This document shows positions 1 through 8,440 of a DNA stretch of 64,000 bases, one piece after another. Made by a program: the position numbers and the translations under genes. Below the pieces are notes generated by a model. The model searched no databases. It was not told the DNA's origin and worked only from the letters and a program-made list of their open reading frames with translations. Each line of letters opens with the position of its first letter. Position 1 is the stretch's first letter. This stretch comes from RGIG5579 sp045655865 (GTDB taxonomy: Bacteria; Bacillota; Clostridia; Oscillospirales; SIG627). The DNA lies in contig JAZOQB010000011.1 of NCBI GenBank assembly GCA_045655865.1, positions 1 to 64,000 on the forward strand, written 5' to 3'.

Positions 1-6
1 TCGTCT

Positions 7-35
7 ATTATATCTCCCGCCTACCCCTTTGTCAA
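7..35 (-). promoter_or_regulatory. Leftward sigma-A promoter at window edge
   Basis: On the minus strand TTGACA (positions 30-35) and TATAAT (7-12) are separated by exactly 17 nt, a perfect vegetative consensus. It points out of the window, so its gene is not visible. A second, weaker minus-strand match lies just upstream (TTGACA at 133-138, TAAACT at 110-115, again 17 nt). Confidence 0.6.
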
Positions 36-283
36 GCCCTTTTTTCAATTTTTTTCAAATTTTTTTCGGGCCCTCCTCGGTCGCCCCTTCCGGAGCGCGG
101 CGGATTCTCAGTTTACCAAATCTTTCTTCCCTTGTCAACCCCTTTTTTTGCTTTTTTCGAAATTTTTCGGTTATTTTTTTGCTGCTTTTCCCTATAATAT
201 AATAAAGGAAGATTTTCGATCGCATTTTCTGCTTTTTTGTGTTTTGGGCAAAACTTATCACCCGAAACGGACGTTTCCAACGG

Positions 284-312
284 TTGACAATTTTATTTTT
301 TTATAGTATAGT
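284..312 (+). promoter_or_regulatory. Sigma-A promoter for riboswitch and P-type ATPase
   Basis: TTGACA at 284-289 and TATAGT at 307-312 with a 17-nt spacer. The predicted transcript start, about 319, falls right at the beginning of the yybP-ykoY riboswitch. Confidence 0.75.
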
Positions 313-318
313 GTCATG

Positions 319-440
319 TGTAAAGGGGAGTAGCTGAATGCTCTGCATTTCCGATAACCGTCATCTCGGCGCACAGCCCGGTTATTTGGGTCAGATTGAT
401 AGCGAGACTTTTGCAGCGTTCGACTGCAAAAGTCTTTTTT
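319..440 (+). ncRNA. yybP-ykoY (manganese) riboswitch with terminator
   Basis: The leader carries the hallmark GGGGAGTAGC at about 325-334 and a closing GCGAGACTTTT at 402-412, the two conserved ends of the yybP-ykoY fold. The 3' end overlaps an 11-bp terminator stem (406-416 pairing with 424-434) followed by six T residues (435-440). The family senses Mn2+ and often controls Mn2+/Ca2+ exporters. The next gene, 35 nt downstream, is a P-type cation ATPase, so metal binding is expected to prevent termination and allow export pump synthesis. The identification rests on motif recognition. Confidence 0.85.
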
Positions 441-474
441 ACTCACTTTAATAAATTTTCATGGGAGGCAAACA

Positions 475-3156
475 TTGAAGCACTATTTATTCGATGCAAA
501 TGAGGTCATCAAGAGTGTAGGTAGCAGCGCCGACGGACTTGGCGAGTCCGAGGCAGCAGAAAGACTTGCCAAAAACGGCCAGAACAAACTGATCCAAGCA
601 AAAAAAGAATCCCTGCTGGTCCGTTTCTTCAAACAGCTATGCGAGCCAATGACCGTGATTTTGTTGGTTGCGGCTGCCATTTCAGCCGGTGTGGAGATCT
701 ACGAAGGGATTTCCGCCGGACACATGGGCTTTCCTTCGGACGTGGTCATCATTCTGGCCGTGGTCCTGATCAATGCCGTTCTCGGCGTGTTCCAGGAAAG
801 CAAAGCAGAAAAAGCCATTGAAGCGCTGCAGGAAATGTCAAAAGCGCAAAGCAAAGTGATCCGCAACGGAAAACAGATCTTCATTCCCAGTGAAGACCTT
901 GTTGTGGGCGATATTATTTTGCTGGAAGCCGGCGACGCCGTCCCCGCAGACGCCCGAATCATCCAGTGTGCTTCCATGAAGATCGAAGAAGCGGCACTGA
1001 CCGGCGAATCGGTTCCTGTCAATAAACAGGAAGAGGCCCTGGCGGCAGGAGAGAGTGGAGACATTGCCCTTGGCGATCGGAAAAACATGGTATTCATGGG
1101 ATCGACCGTGGTTTACGGCCGGGGAAAAGCCGTTGTGACGGCCACCGGTATGGAAACCGAAATGGGCAAGATCGCAGACGCGCTGGCTCAGGCAGAAGAA
1201 GGAAAGACTCCCCTGCAGATCAAGCTTGCCGGTCTTTCCAAAATCCTGACTTATTTGGTGATCGGGATCTGCGTTGTTATTTTCGGCGTTCAGCTCCTTC
1301 GCGACGGCTTTGGTTTTGAGCCCATCCTTCATTCCTTTATGATCGCCATCTCCCTTGCGGTGGCGGCGATCCCCGAAGGGCTTGCCACCGTTGTTACCAT
1401 TGTTCTTTCCATCGGCGTTACCAATATGTCCCGGCGCCAGGCCATCATCCGAAAATTAACCGCCGTGGAGACCCTTGGATGCACACAGATCATCTGCTCT
1501 GACAAAACCGGTACTCTGACCCAGAACAAAATGACCGTTGTGGAGCATTACGGCGATGACCAGGCGCTTCTTGCCAGCGCCATGTCCCTGTGTTCCGACG
1601 CGGAGTTCGACACAGAGGCAGGCACTGCGGTGGGCGAGCCTACCGAATGTGCTCTGGTAAATTACGCAGAACAGCTGGGTCTTTCCAAAAACGTTCAGAA
1701 AAATGAGCTTGTCCGCATTGGCGAGGTTCCCTTTGATTCCGGCAGAAAGATGATGTCTACCGTCCACAAGACCGCCGCCGGTCTTGTTCAGTTTACCAAG
1801 GGCGCGCCCGACGAGCTTCTCAAGAGATGCACGACCGCGCTGATTGGCGGGCAGGTGCAAGAAATGACCGATGAAATCCGTGCAAATATCCTTGCCGCAA
1901 ACAAAGGCATGGCGGATCGTGCCCTGCGCGTTCTGGCCGCCGCCAAAAAGGAGCTGGAAGCAGAACCTTCCGTTTACGATTCCCAAACCGTAGAACAAGA
2001 CCTTTGCTTTTTAGGCCTTGTGGGCATGATCGACCCGGTCCGTCCCGAAGTGAAGCCTGCCATTGACCAGTGCCGCGACGCCGGGATCCGTCCCATTATG
2101 ATCACCGGCGACCACAAGGATACGGCCGTTGCCATTGCCATGCAGCTGGGTATCATCACCGACGCCTCCCAGGCGATCACCGGCGCAGAGCTGGATCGGA
2201 TCTCCGAGGAAGAATTTGAATCCTTGGTGGAAAAGTATTCCGTTTACGCTCGCGTTCAGCCCGAACACAAAACCAGAATCGTCAACGCCTGGCGCAAAAA
2301 AGGGCAGGTCACTGCCATGACGGGGGACGGGGTCAACGACGCGCCCTCCATCAAAAACGCCGACATCGGCATCGGCATGGGTATCACCGGAACCGACGTT
2401 ACGAAAAACGTGGCGGATATGATCCTTGCAGATGACAATTTTGCCACCATCGTTTCCGCAGTTGGCGAGGGAAGAAGAATTTACGATAATATCCGTAAGG
2501 CGATCCAGTTCCTGCTTTCCTCCAACCTTTCCGAAGTGCTTACCATTTTCTTTTCAACGATTTTCGGATTTACCATTTTTGCTCCGGTCCATCTGCTTTG
2601 GATCAACCTGATCACCGACTGTTTCCCCGCCCTGGCCCTTGGCATGGAAAAGCCCGAGGCGGACGTTATGAAGCGCCGTCCCCGCGACAGCCGGGAAGGC
2701 ATCTTTGCCGGAGGACTAGGTTTTGCCGTTGGCTATCAGGGCTTTTTGGTAACCGTTCTTACCATCGCCTCTTATCTGATCGGAAGATTCTATCTTTCCA
2801 ATCTGCACCACGCCGCAGCCATTGCCGCAGGAACGTATTCCGCAGAAATGCTGGGAACTTCCATGGCCTTCCTCACCCTTTCCCTTTGCGAGATCTGCCA
2901 CGCGTTCAACATGAGATCCCTCCACGGATCCATTTTCAAAATGAAAAAACAAAATCTGTGGCTCTGGGGCGCAGGGTTGCTCTCTCTTCTCCTGACCACT
3001 CTCGTCATCGAGGTGGATTTCCTTGCCAAGGCTTTCGAGCTGGCTCACCTGGATCTGATGGAATACGGCATTGCTTTCGGTCTTGCCATCCTGATCATCC
3101 CCATCGTGGAGATCATCAAGATCGCTCACAGAGCGCTTGCCAAAAAAAGCAAATAA
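475..3156 (+). CDS. P-type cation-transporting ATPase (SERCA-type, Ca2+/Mn2+)
   Basis: An 893-residue P2A-type ATPase that should export Ca2+ or Mn2+ using ATP. Visible are the actuator motif TGES near residue 177, the phosphorylation motif DKTGTLT with Asp343, the hinge TGDGVND around residue 618, and M4 PEGLA and M6 NLITD ion-site motifs. The N-terminal cation-ATPase domain and C-terminal membrane helices are complete. The start is a TTG at 475 with GGGAGG six bases upstream; no better ATG exists. The upstream yybP-ykoY riboswitch argues for Mn2+ as a physiological substrate, as with Lactococcus YoaB; Ca2+ cannot be excluded. Confidence 0.93.
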   Translation: MKHYLFDANEVIKSVGSSADGLGESEAAERLAKNGQNKLIQAKKESLLVRFFKQLCEPMTVILLVAAAISAGVEIYEGISAGHMGFPSDVVIILAVVLINAVLGVFQESKAEKAIEALQEMSKAQSKVIRNGKQIFIPSEDLVVGDIILLEAGDAVPADARIIQCASMKIEEAALTGESVPVNKQEEALAAGESGDIALGDRKNMVFMGSTVVYGRGKAVVTATGMETEMGKIADALAQAEEGKTPLQIKLAGLSKILTYLVIGICVVIFGVQLLRDGFGFEPILHSFMIAISLAVAAIPEGLATVVTIVLSIGVTNMSRRQAIIRKLTAVETLGCTQIICSDKTGTLTQNKMTVVEHYGDDQALLASAMSLCSDAEFDTEAGTAVGEPTECALVNYAEQLGLSKNVQKNELVRIGEVPFDSGRKMMSTVHKTAAGLVQFTKGAPDELLKRCTTALIGGQVQEMTDEIRANILAANKGMADRALRVLAAAKKELEAEPSVYDSQTVEQDLCFLGLVGMIDPVRPEVKPAIDQCRDAGIRPIMITGDHKDTAVAIAMQLGIITDASQAITGAELDRISEEEFESLVEKYSVYARVQPEHKTRIVNAWRKKGQVTAMTGDGVNDAPSIKNADIGIGMGITGTDVTKNVADMILADDNFATIVSAVGEGRRIYDNIRKAIQFLLSSNLSEVLTIFFSTIFGFTIFAPVHLLWINLITDCFPALALGMEKPEADVMKRRPRDSREGIFAGGLGFAVGYQGFLVTVLTIASYLIGRFYLSNLHHAAAIAAGTYSAEMLGTSMAFLTLSLCEICHAFNMRSLHGSIFKMKKQNLWLWGAGLLSLLLTTLVIEVDFLAKAFELAHLDLMEYGIAFGLAILIIPIVEIIKIAHRALAKKSK

Positions 3157-3173
3157 AAACCCTGGGAAATAGA

Positions 3174-3210
3174 AAAAAGTCTCCGGACAAGTCCGGAGAC
3201 TTTTTCTTTT
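3174..3210. terminator. Bidirectional terminator
   Basis: A perfect 15-bp inverted repeat (3174-3188 with 3191-3205) flanked by A and T runs separates the convergent ATPase and serine hydrolase genes. Confidence 0.85.
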
Positions 3211-3250
3211 TTTTAGCAATCCACCAGATCTTTCTCGAAAAAGATAGGCT

Positions 3251-4351
3251 CTAGTCTTTGCGGGGATCGCAAACCAGTTCCGAATAGATCTCTTTTACGA
3301 TGTTTTCGTGGATCCCCATATATTTTAATTCCCAAGCCAGAATGTTCATCCCGATCACCACAGATAACTTGTTTTCTCTGTCTGCAAGCCAAAACTGACC
3401 GCATGCACCGTCCCAGCCAAATTCTCCCCTCTTTAATCCATACGCATTATCTTTTTCACGCACCCTGACGCCAAGGCCGTAGCCGTACTCGTCACCTTGC
3501 CAAAAAAAGCTGTGTTTGACAAAATCGTGGGGGAGCGGTTGCCGGAGCATCCTGTCAATGGTTTCAGAGCGGAGCAATTGAAATCCGTTTTCAGCGATGC
3601 CGTTGTTGGAAAGGGTTTTCACAAGTTTTGCATACTCTTCCACAGAACAGATCAGCCCGGCGCCGCCGCTGATGTATGCTTCCGAAAGCAGCAGATCGTT
3701 GGTCTCGGGGGCAGGAACAACGCTTAAATCTTCCTTGCATTCAAATTTTTCATACAAACCGTCTTTTTCGTTTCGAAAGGTTGCCCCTTGAATGTCCAGC
3801 GGCTTGAATATTTTCTCCTCCACGTACTCATCAAAGCTCATCCCCGAAACCGCCTCTGTGATCCCGGCAAGAACGTCGTGGGAAAGTCCGTATTCATAGC
3901 TCGTTCCCGGTTCAAACGACAGCTCCTGTTTTGCAAACGCCGGAATAAAATCTTTCAGTTTGGCGCCCTTCCCTTTTTCTCTCTGCACCTTTTTGATGTG
4001 GGGCGTATTGACGTCATAGCTCAATCCGGAAGTCATGGTCAACAGATGCCGGACGGTAATGGGAGTCGTGTTTCGGACCGTTTTTCCCTCTTTTTTATAA
4101 TACGTTTCCAAAAAGCAAGGGAAAAATTTTTCCACCTGATCCTCCAGGGAGAGCTTTCCCTTCTCGATCAACTGCATAATGGAGACCACGGTGAAAATTT
4201 TACTCATGGAATACATCTGCAAGCGCTCCTTACCGCTGACGCCGGCGGTAGCATATCTGAGCTTTTGCTCATATCCCCGGTAAGCGATCACCTCAAGATA
4301 AGGCAAGTGATTTTTTTGAACGATCGCCTCCATCTTTCCGTTAAAATCCAT
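3251..4351 (-). CDS. Beta-lactamase-family (class C-like) serine hydrolase
   Basis: A 366-residue member of the serine beta-lactamase / penicillin-binding-protein-like family (COG1680). The nucleophile motif SMSK (Ser48-Lys51) and a downstream YGLS matching the second catalytic motif are visible. There is no signal peptide, so it is probably cytoplasmic and more likely an esterase or peptidase than a true beta-lactamase. The start at 4351 has GGGG seven bases upstream; the frame stays open further upstream but without a ribosome binding site. The gene stands alone on the minus strand. Substrate unknown. Confidence 0.8.
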   Translation of the reverse strand: MDFNGKMEAIVQKNHLPYLEVIAYRGYEQKLRYATAGVSGKERLQMYSMSKIFTVVSIMQLIEKGKLSLEDQVEKFFPCFLETYYKKEGKTVRNTTPITVRHLLTMTSGLSYDVNTPHIKKVQREKGKGAKLKDFIPAFAKQELSFEPGTSYEYGLSHDVLAGITEAVSGMSFDEYVEEKIFKPLDIQGATFRNEKDGLYEKFECKEDLSVVPAPETNDLLLSEAYISGGAGLICSVEEYAKLVKTLSNNGIAENGFQLLRSETIDRMLRQPLPHDFVKHSFFWQGDEYGYGLGVRVREKDNAYGLKRGEFGWDGACGQFWLADRENKLSVVIGMNILAWELKYMGIHENIVKEIYSELVCDPRKD

Positions 4352-4431
4352 AGGATCCCCTTTCCAGCCCCGTCTCAAATTCACAGCTTTTCCGATCAAG
4401 CACAAGGCTTTTTTGTTATTTTTAATTATAA

Positions 4432-4810
4432 TCGATTTTGGTCCAAATTGCACTCTTTTTATTAAAAAAGGCCAATGAACAAATTACCCGCACCAGCCTT
4501 GCCGTAGCCGCAGGGGAAATGGGCTATGAAGAGCTCCTCCAATGGATCATAGAAAACAGAATTTAGAAAAAAGCTTCCTTTCATTGGCGGATCATATCCC
4601 TAAGACCTACCAACAGGGAATAAAAATATCTGCAACTTTCGTTGCACTCAATTCGCCCGGAAGTCCTTTTGTGAAAGCTGCCATAAAATCCTCTGTCCAG
4701 CCGAAGTTTTCGGTTTCAACAAACAAGGCGCCGCCGATATAATGAACGTTGAGACTTTGGTTATAAACGTAGCCCGGGAGCCGGTTGCTATGCTTGTGGC
4801 TCAGCTCCAT
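4432..4810. other. Intergenic region with possible gene remnants
   Basis: The 514-nt gap between the serine hydrolase and SpoIVB holds no full gene. On the plus strand a frame open from 4432 to the TAG at 4566 reads like the natural end of a protein (…AGEMGYEELLQWI…) but has no start or ribosome binding site. On the minus strand 4607-4810 encodes up to 67 residues including NRLPGYVYNQ, which faintly resembles the start of REP-associated Y1 transposases (RLPGYDY). Both may be decayed fragments; neither can be assigned with confidence. Confidence 0.3.
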
Positions 4811-4828
4811 TTCTCTGTCGTTGTATAG

Positions 4829-4860
4829 AAAAGCATCCCGACCTTAATCGGGATGCTTTT
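4829..4860. terminator. Terminator downstream of spoIVB
   Basis: A 13-bp perfect inverted repeat (4829-4841 with 4848-4860) with a T run on each strand, ending directly at the spoIVB stop codon. Confidence 0.8.
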
Positions 4861-4865
4861 GTGCT

Positions 4866-6092
4866 TTATGACGCCGCTTTTAAATTTTGTTCTGCCACAC
4901 CTTGTGCTGTTTTCAGCATATTTTCGATAAATATGCCATATCCCCGGGTGGGATCTCCCACCAAAACGTGGGTCACAGCACCAATGAGCTTTCCGTTCTG
5001 GATGATGGGCGAGCCACTCATTCCCTGAATGATGCCTCCGGTTTTTGCCAGCAGTTCCGGGTCTGTGACGTGAACGATAAAATTCTTGGTTTCTCGGTCC
5101 ATTCCAATGATTTCTTCAATTTCTATTTCATATTCTTTTTTGCCTTCTTTGTCCAAGGTACAGAAGATCGTGGCTTTTCCGGGCTTGATCTCTCCCTTCA
5201 GGCCAATGGACACCGTTTTTGCCCCGGGTGGCGGGGGAGAGTTAAATGTGCCGAAAACACCGCTTTGGGTATTGCTGTAAAGCTTACCCACACCGCTCTT
5301 TTCCAGCCTCCCCCGGATTTCTCCGGGTGCGCCGGCATCGCCTTTCGAGATGCCTTCAATCACAGCACAGCACACAGTACCCGAAGACAGAGGAAAAGGG
5401 GTTCCCGTTTCCCCGTCGCACACCGCGTGTCCCAGTCCGCCAAAGGCACCGGTCACCGGATCGAGAAAGGTTACGGTCCCGATTCCTGCGGCCCCATCCC
5501 GAACCCACAGACCTGCTTTGTATCCACTGCCATCGGAGGCGGCCACCGGAGAAAGAGAAACAGTTTGCTGCTGCCCTGACCTCTCCAAGGTTATCTTTAT
5601 GGGTCCGCCCTCGGTTTTTGCGATCATCTTGGCAAAATCCGAAGCGCTCTGCAGCACCACGCCCTGCGCCGTTACCAGAATATCTCCTTTTTGAATTCCG
5701 GCACCCTCTCCGGGGGAAACCGCGCCCGAGGCCGTTTCCACAGTCCCAAGACCTGTCACCAGAAGCCCTTTGGTGCTCATGCGAACGCCGAAAAGCTCTC
5801 CTCCGCAAACCACCTGGGAGGAGGGGTAATAAGAAACGTCCACGGTCTTGATGGGCAAAACGCCGAAAGCCAAAAGCCGATGGGTCTTAGTCTGAACCTG
5901 AAGAGTCTGAGCGGAAAGCGGCTCTGTCTCTCCTTGTTCAAAGGAAAAACAAAAAACGCCTTCTACCTCGTCTCCCGCCCGACGGCTGATGGCGTCGGGA
6001 AAAAGGTAATCGCCCAATCCAAAAAGAGAAAGAAACAGAAAAAAGAGTGCGATGACAAGGCCAAGCGTGCTTTTACCTATTTTTCTTATCAT
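4866..6092 (-). CDS. spoIVB: SpoIVB peptidase (S55 family)
   Basis: A 408-residue sporulation signalling protease. In Bacillus SpoIVB is secreted from the forespore and cleaves SpoIVFA, which activates SpoIVFB and pro-sigma-K processing. Visible are an N-terminal membrane anchor (IALFFLFLSLFGLG), a PDZ domain around the SPGEGAGIQKGD motif, the catalytic His region GLGHAV and the catalytic Ser in GMSGSP. I chose the ATG at 6092 because GGGAG lies seven bases upstream; an in-frame ATG at 6143 has no ribosome binding site. spoIVB is usually next to spo0A, but here spo0A lies about 20 kb away. Confidence 0.93.
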   Translation of the reverse strand: MIRKIGKSTLGLVIALFFLFLSLFGLGDYLFPDAISRRAGDEVEGVFCFSFEQGETEPLSAQTLQVQTKTHRLLAFGVLPIKTVDVSYYPSSQVVCGGELFGVRMSTKGLLVTGLGTVETASGAVSPGEGAGIQKGDILVTAQGVVLQSASDFAKMIAKTEGGPIKITLERSGQQQTVSLSPVAASDGSGYKAGLWVRDGAAGIGTVTFLDPVTGAFGGLGHAVCDGETGTPFPLSSGTVCCAVIEGISKGDAGAPGEIRGRLEKSGVGKLYSNTQSGVFGTFNSPPPPGAKTVSIGLKGEIKPGKATIFCTLDKEGKKEYEIEIEEIIGMDRETKNFIVHVTDPELLAKTGGIIQGMSGSPIIQNGKLIGAVTHVLVGDPTRGYGIFIENMLKTAQGVAEQNLKAAS

Positions 6093-6273
6093 GCTTTGCT
6101 CCCATTTGTTTTTGTCTTTTTCAGACAGGTTTAATTTGCGCAATCCGTGAAAAAATATGTTTCAATAAAAATGGCTTCTAAAAAAGTCTCTTCCATGGAA
6201 AAATCCATAAAATTCTTGAATTCGCCACGGTTTTATGGTAAAATACTTTCAATTAAAAACCAAGGAGCCTGTT

Positions 6274-6819
6274 ATGAGTTTCGGCGCAAATGAATTTTCA
6301 CCCAATTATGTAGAGCACCTTGTCCCGTTGATGGAAAAGGGCCGTCTGATTTGGAAAAAACTGGGACTTGTGGCAATGTGCGCCCTTTTGGTCATCGCTA
6401 CTCTCGCGGTAGCGGTTGTTTTCCCCTTTGTCACACCCATGGTTCCCGTTTTTCTGATCCTCGTTACGTTTTTGACCTGGTTTTTGTGGCGATATGTCTC
6501 AGTGGAATACGAATACCAGATCCTTCACGGAGAGATCCGCATTGACGTGGTGTACGGCCGCCGTCAGAGAAAGCACTATTACACCGCTCCCATTCAAAAG
6601 ATCCGCAAACTATCTCCCCTTAACGGAAAGGAGATCACCGCACAGAGCGTGGGTGCCGACCGGGAGGTTTTTGCCGCATCCAGGAGAAGTCACCCCCGCA
6701 CCTGGTACGCCCTGGTGGAAGAAGAGGGCGGGAGCGTTACCTTGCTCTTGTTTGAAGTAACGGAAAAAGCGGAAAAATCCTTACGCTTTTACAATTCCAG
6801 AGCCTTTTTATCCCACTGA
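6274..6819 (+). CDS. Small membrane protein with PH-like domain
   Basis: A 181-residue protein with a hydrophobic block of about 40 residues (two adjacent transmembrane helices, near residues 27-70), then a soluble domain beginning VSVEYEYQILHGEIRIDVVYGRR. This layout resembles bacterial PH-like (bPH / DUF6106) membrane proteins of Firmicutes; function unknown. Start ATG at 6274 with AAGGAG at good spacing; an in-frame ATG at 6235 lacks a ribosome binding site. It stands between spoIVB (divergent) and an HtrA protease on the same strand. Confidence 0.7.
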   Translation: MSFGANEFSPNYVEHLVPLMEKGRLIWKKLGLVAMCALLVIATLAVAVVFPFVTPMVPVFLILVTFLTWFLWRYVSVEYEYQILHGEIRIDVVYGRRQRKHYYTAPIQKIRKLSPLNGKEITAQSVGADREVFAASRRSHPRTWYALVEEEGGSVTLLLFEVTEKAEKSLRFYNSRAFLSH

Positions 6820-6894
6820 TTTTCAATTCTTTTTCACACATCATTCATTTTCGAAGGTTACAATAGACGCAGACCACCAGAAAGGGAAAAAATC

Positions 6895-8220
6895 ATGACA
6901 GAAGAAAAACAATCCCCATTTTCGGAAGGGGAAAGCAGCTTTGAAAAAAGCCCCTCTACCGGAGAGCCTCAAGATAACCCTGAAACGTTGCAAACCAATC
7001 CTTCCGGCACGCCCGGCACAGGTTTCGATCCCCAAACCGATCCGCAAAACGGACGGCGTCCTGAAAAAAAGCCGAAAAAGTCAAAGACGGCCGGCTGGAT
7101 CGTGGCCCTTTCCGTTTTGTATGTCATTTTGTTTGTAGGGATGCTGACCTACATCGGCAGCCAAGCCTGGAAAAACGTCGCCTCCTCCACAGGAAGCGAC
7201 CCTGCCGAGACCCTGACCGAAGATTCTCAGCGGGAAGAACTTCCTCCCATTGCAGAAGACCCTTCCACAAACCCAGACAATCCCATTGTCAATGAGGATT
7301 ACACCGGGGATATGCTCTCCTCCAGACAGATCTATCAGGACAACGTAGGAAGCGTTGTGTTCGTACAAGCCGGTAATTACTCCGGATCGGGCTTTGTCAT
7401 CGATTCGGAAAACGGATATATTCTCACCAACCACCACGTGGTTGCCGGCAGAGAGGATCTGGCCGTTTCCTTTGTCAACGGAGACAGTTACGCGGCCACC
7501 CTTGTAGGGGGCGATGAAACCCAGGACGTAGCCGTTCTCCGCATCCAAGCCAAGGACATTCCCCACGTGACCATCGGCAATTCCGACAACATTGAGATCG
7601 GGGACAGCGTTCTTGTGATCGGAAACCCCTTGGGAGACCTGACCTTCACCGCCACCCGGGGAATCGTTTCCGGCAAGGACCGCACCATTAACACCGGAAA
7701 CTACGACATCAACACCTTCCAGACGGACGCCGCCATCAATCCGGGCAACTCCGGCGGTCCCGCCTTTGACGCCACCGGCGCGGTCATTGGCATTGCCTCT
7801 GCCAAATACGTGGAATCGGAAGTGGAGGGCATCGGCTTTTGTATCCCCATCAACGAAGCCATGGCCATCGCTCGGGATCTGGTCAATTACGGCTACGTGA
7901 AAGGCAGACCCAACTTCGGAATCACCGTTTCCACCTCCCAGGGCTGGGAATACGCCATTGACGCAAACGGCAGACGGATCATCGTGGAAACCGCCCGAGG
8001 TGCCAAGATCGAAAAGGTGGGTGAAGGCTCCTGCGCCGAAAAAGCGGGTCTGAAAGCGGGGGACATTATCACCAAGATCGAAAAGACCACCGTGGTAACG
8101 GCCGGGGAACTGATCAACGCCAAAAACGCCTACAAAGCAGGAGAGACCGTCACCCTGGAAGTCTACCGTGACGGAGATACAATGACCGTCTCGGTCACCC
8201 TGGATGAATTTGCACCGTAA
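6895..8220 (+). CDS. HtrA/DegP-type membrane-anchored serine protease
   Basis: A 441-residue trypsin-like protease of the HtrA family for envelope protein quality control. The order is a Pro/Gln/Thr-rich cytoplasmic tail (1-63), one transmembrane helix (about 66-88), an acidic linker, the protease domain and a C-terminal PDZ domain (about 345-435). The triad is complete: His181 in TNHHVV, Asp211 in DVAVLRI and Ser286 in NPGNSGGP. A TACAAT -10-like box lies just upstream at about 6859. A second HtrA-like protein in the window (19608-20528) has lost this triad. Confidence 0.93.
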   Translation: MTEEKQSPFSEGESSFEKSPSTGEPQDNPETLQTNPSGTPGTGFDPQTDPQNGRRPEKKPKKSKTAGWIVALSVLYVILFVGMLTYIGSQAWKNVASSTGSDPAETLTEDSQREELPPIAEDPSTNPDNPIVNEDYTGDMLSSRQIYQDNVGSVVFVQAGNYSGSGFVIDSENGYILTNHHVVAGREDLAVSFVNGDSYAATLVGGDETQDVAVLRIQAKDIPHVTIGNSDNIEIGDSVLVIGNPLGDLTFTATRGIVSGKDRTINTGNYDINTFQTDAAINPGNSGGPAFDATGAVIGIASAKYVESEVEGIGFCIPINEAMAIARDLVNYGYVKGRPNFGITVSTSQGWEYAIDANGRRIIVETARGAKIEKVGEGSCAEKAGLKAGDIITKIEKTTVVTAGELINAKNAYKAGETVTLEVYRDGDTMTVSVTLDEFAP

Positions 8221-8243
8221 ACTTACTTTTTTGCATGCAGCCT

Positions 8244-8278
8244 AAAAGGCCGAGGAAAAAATTCCTGGGCCTTTTTTC
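8244..8278 (+). terminator. Terminator after the HtrA gene
   Basis: Inverted repeat 8244-8257 with 8262-8275, interrupted by a GA/TG mismatch and followed by a T-rich tail. Confidence 0.7.
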
Positions 8279-8380
8279 TTTTTTCGTTTCTCTTTTTTCT
8301 TTTTTCTGTCACGTTTTCCGGCGAAAGACGGTGGAAAAGCAAAATTTGCACATTTTGGCCATTCTTTTGAGCGTTCTGAC

Positions 8381-8410
8381 TTGCATTCATATAGAAATTA
8401 GGGGTAAAAT
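8381..8410 (+). promoter_or_regulatory. Promoter for GH3 gene
   Basis: TTGCAT at 8381-8386 and TAAAAT at 8405-8410, 18-nt spacer, 31 nt before the GH3 start codon. Confidence 0.5.
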
Positions 8411-8440
8411 GGAAAAAAAGACATTGGGAGGAATGAAAAT

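Noticed and set aside
699..1097. Long minus-strand open frames inside the P-type ATPase gene
   Set aside because: They are mirror frames of a clear gene, have no ribosome binding site and look like no protein.
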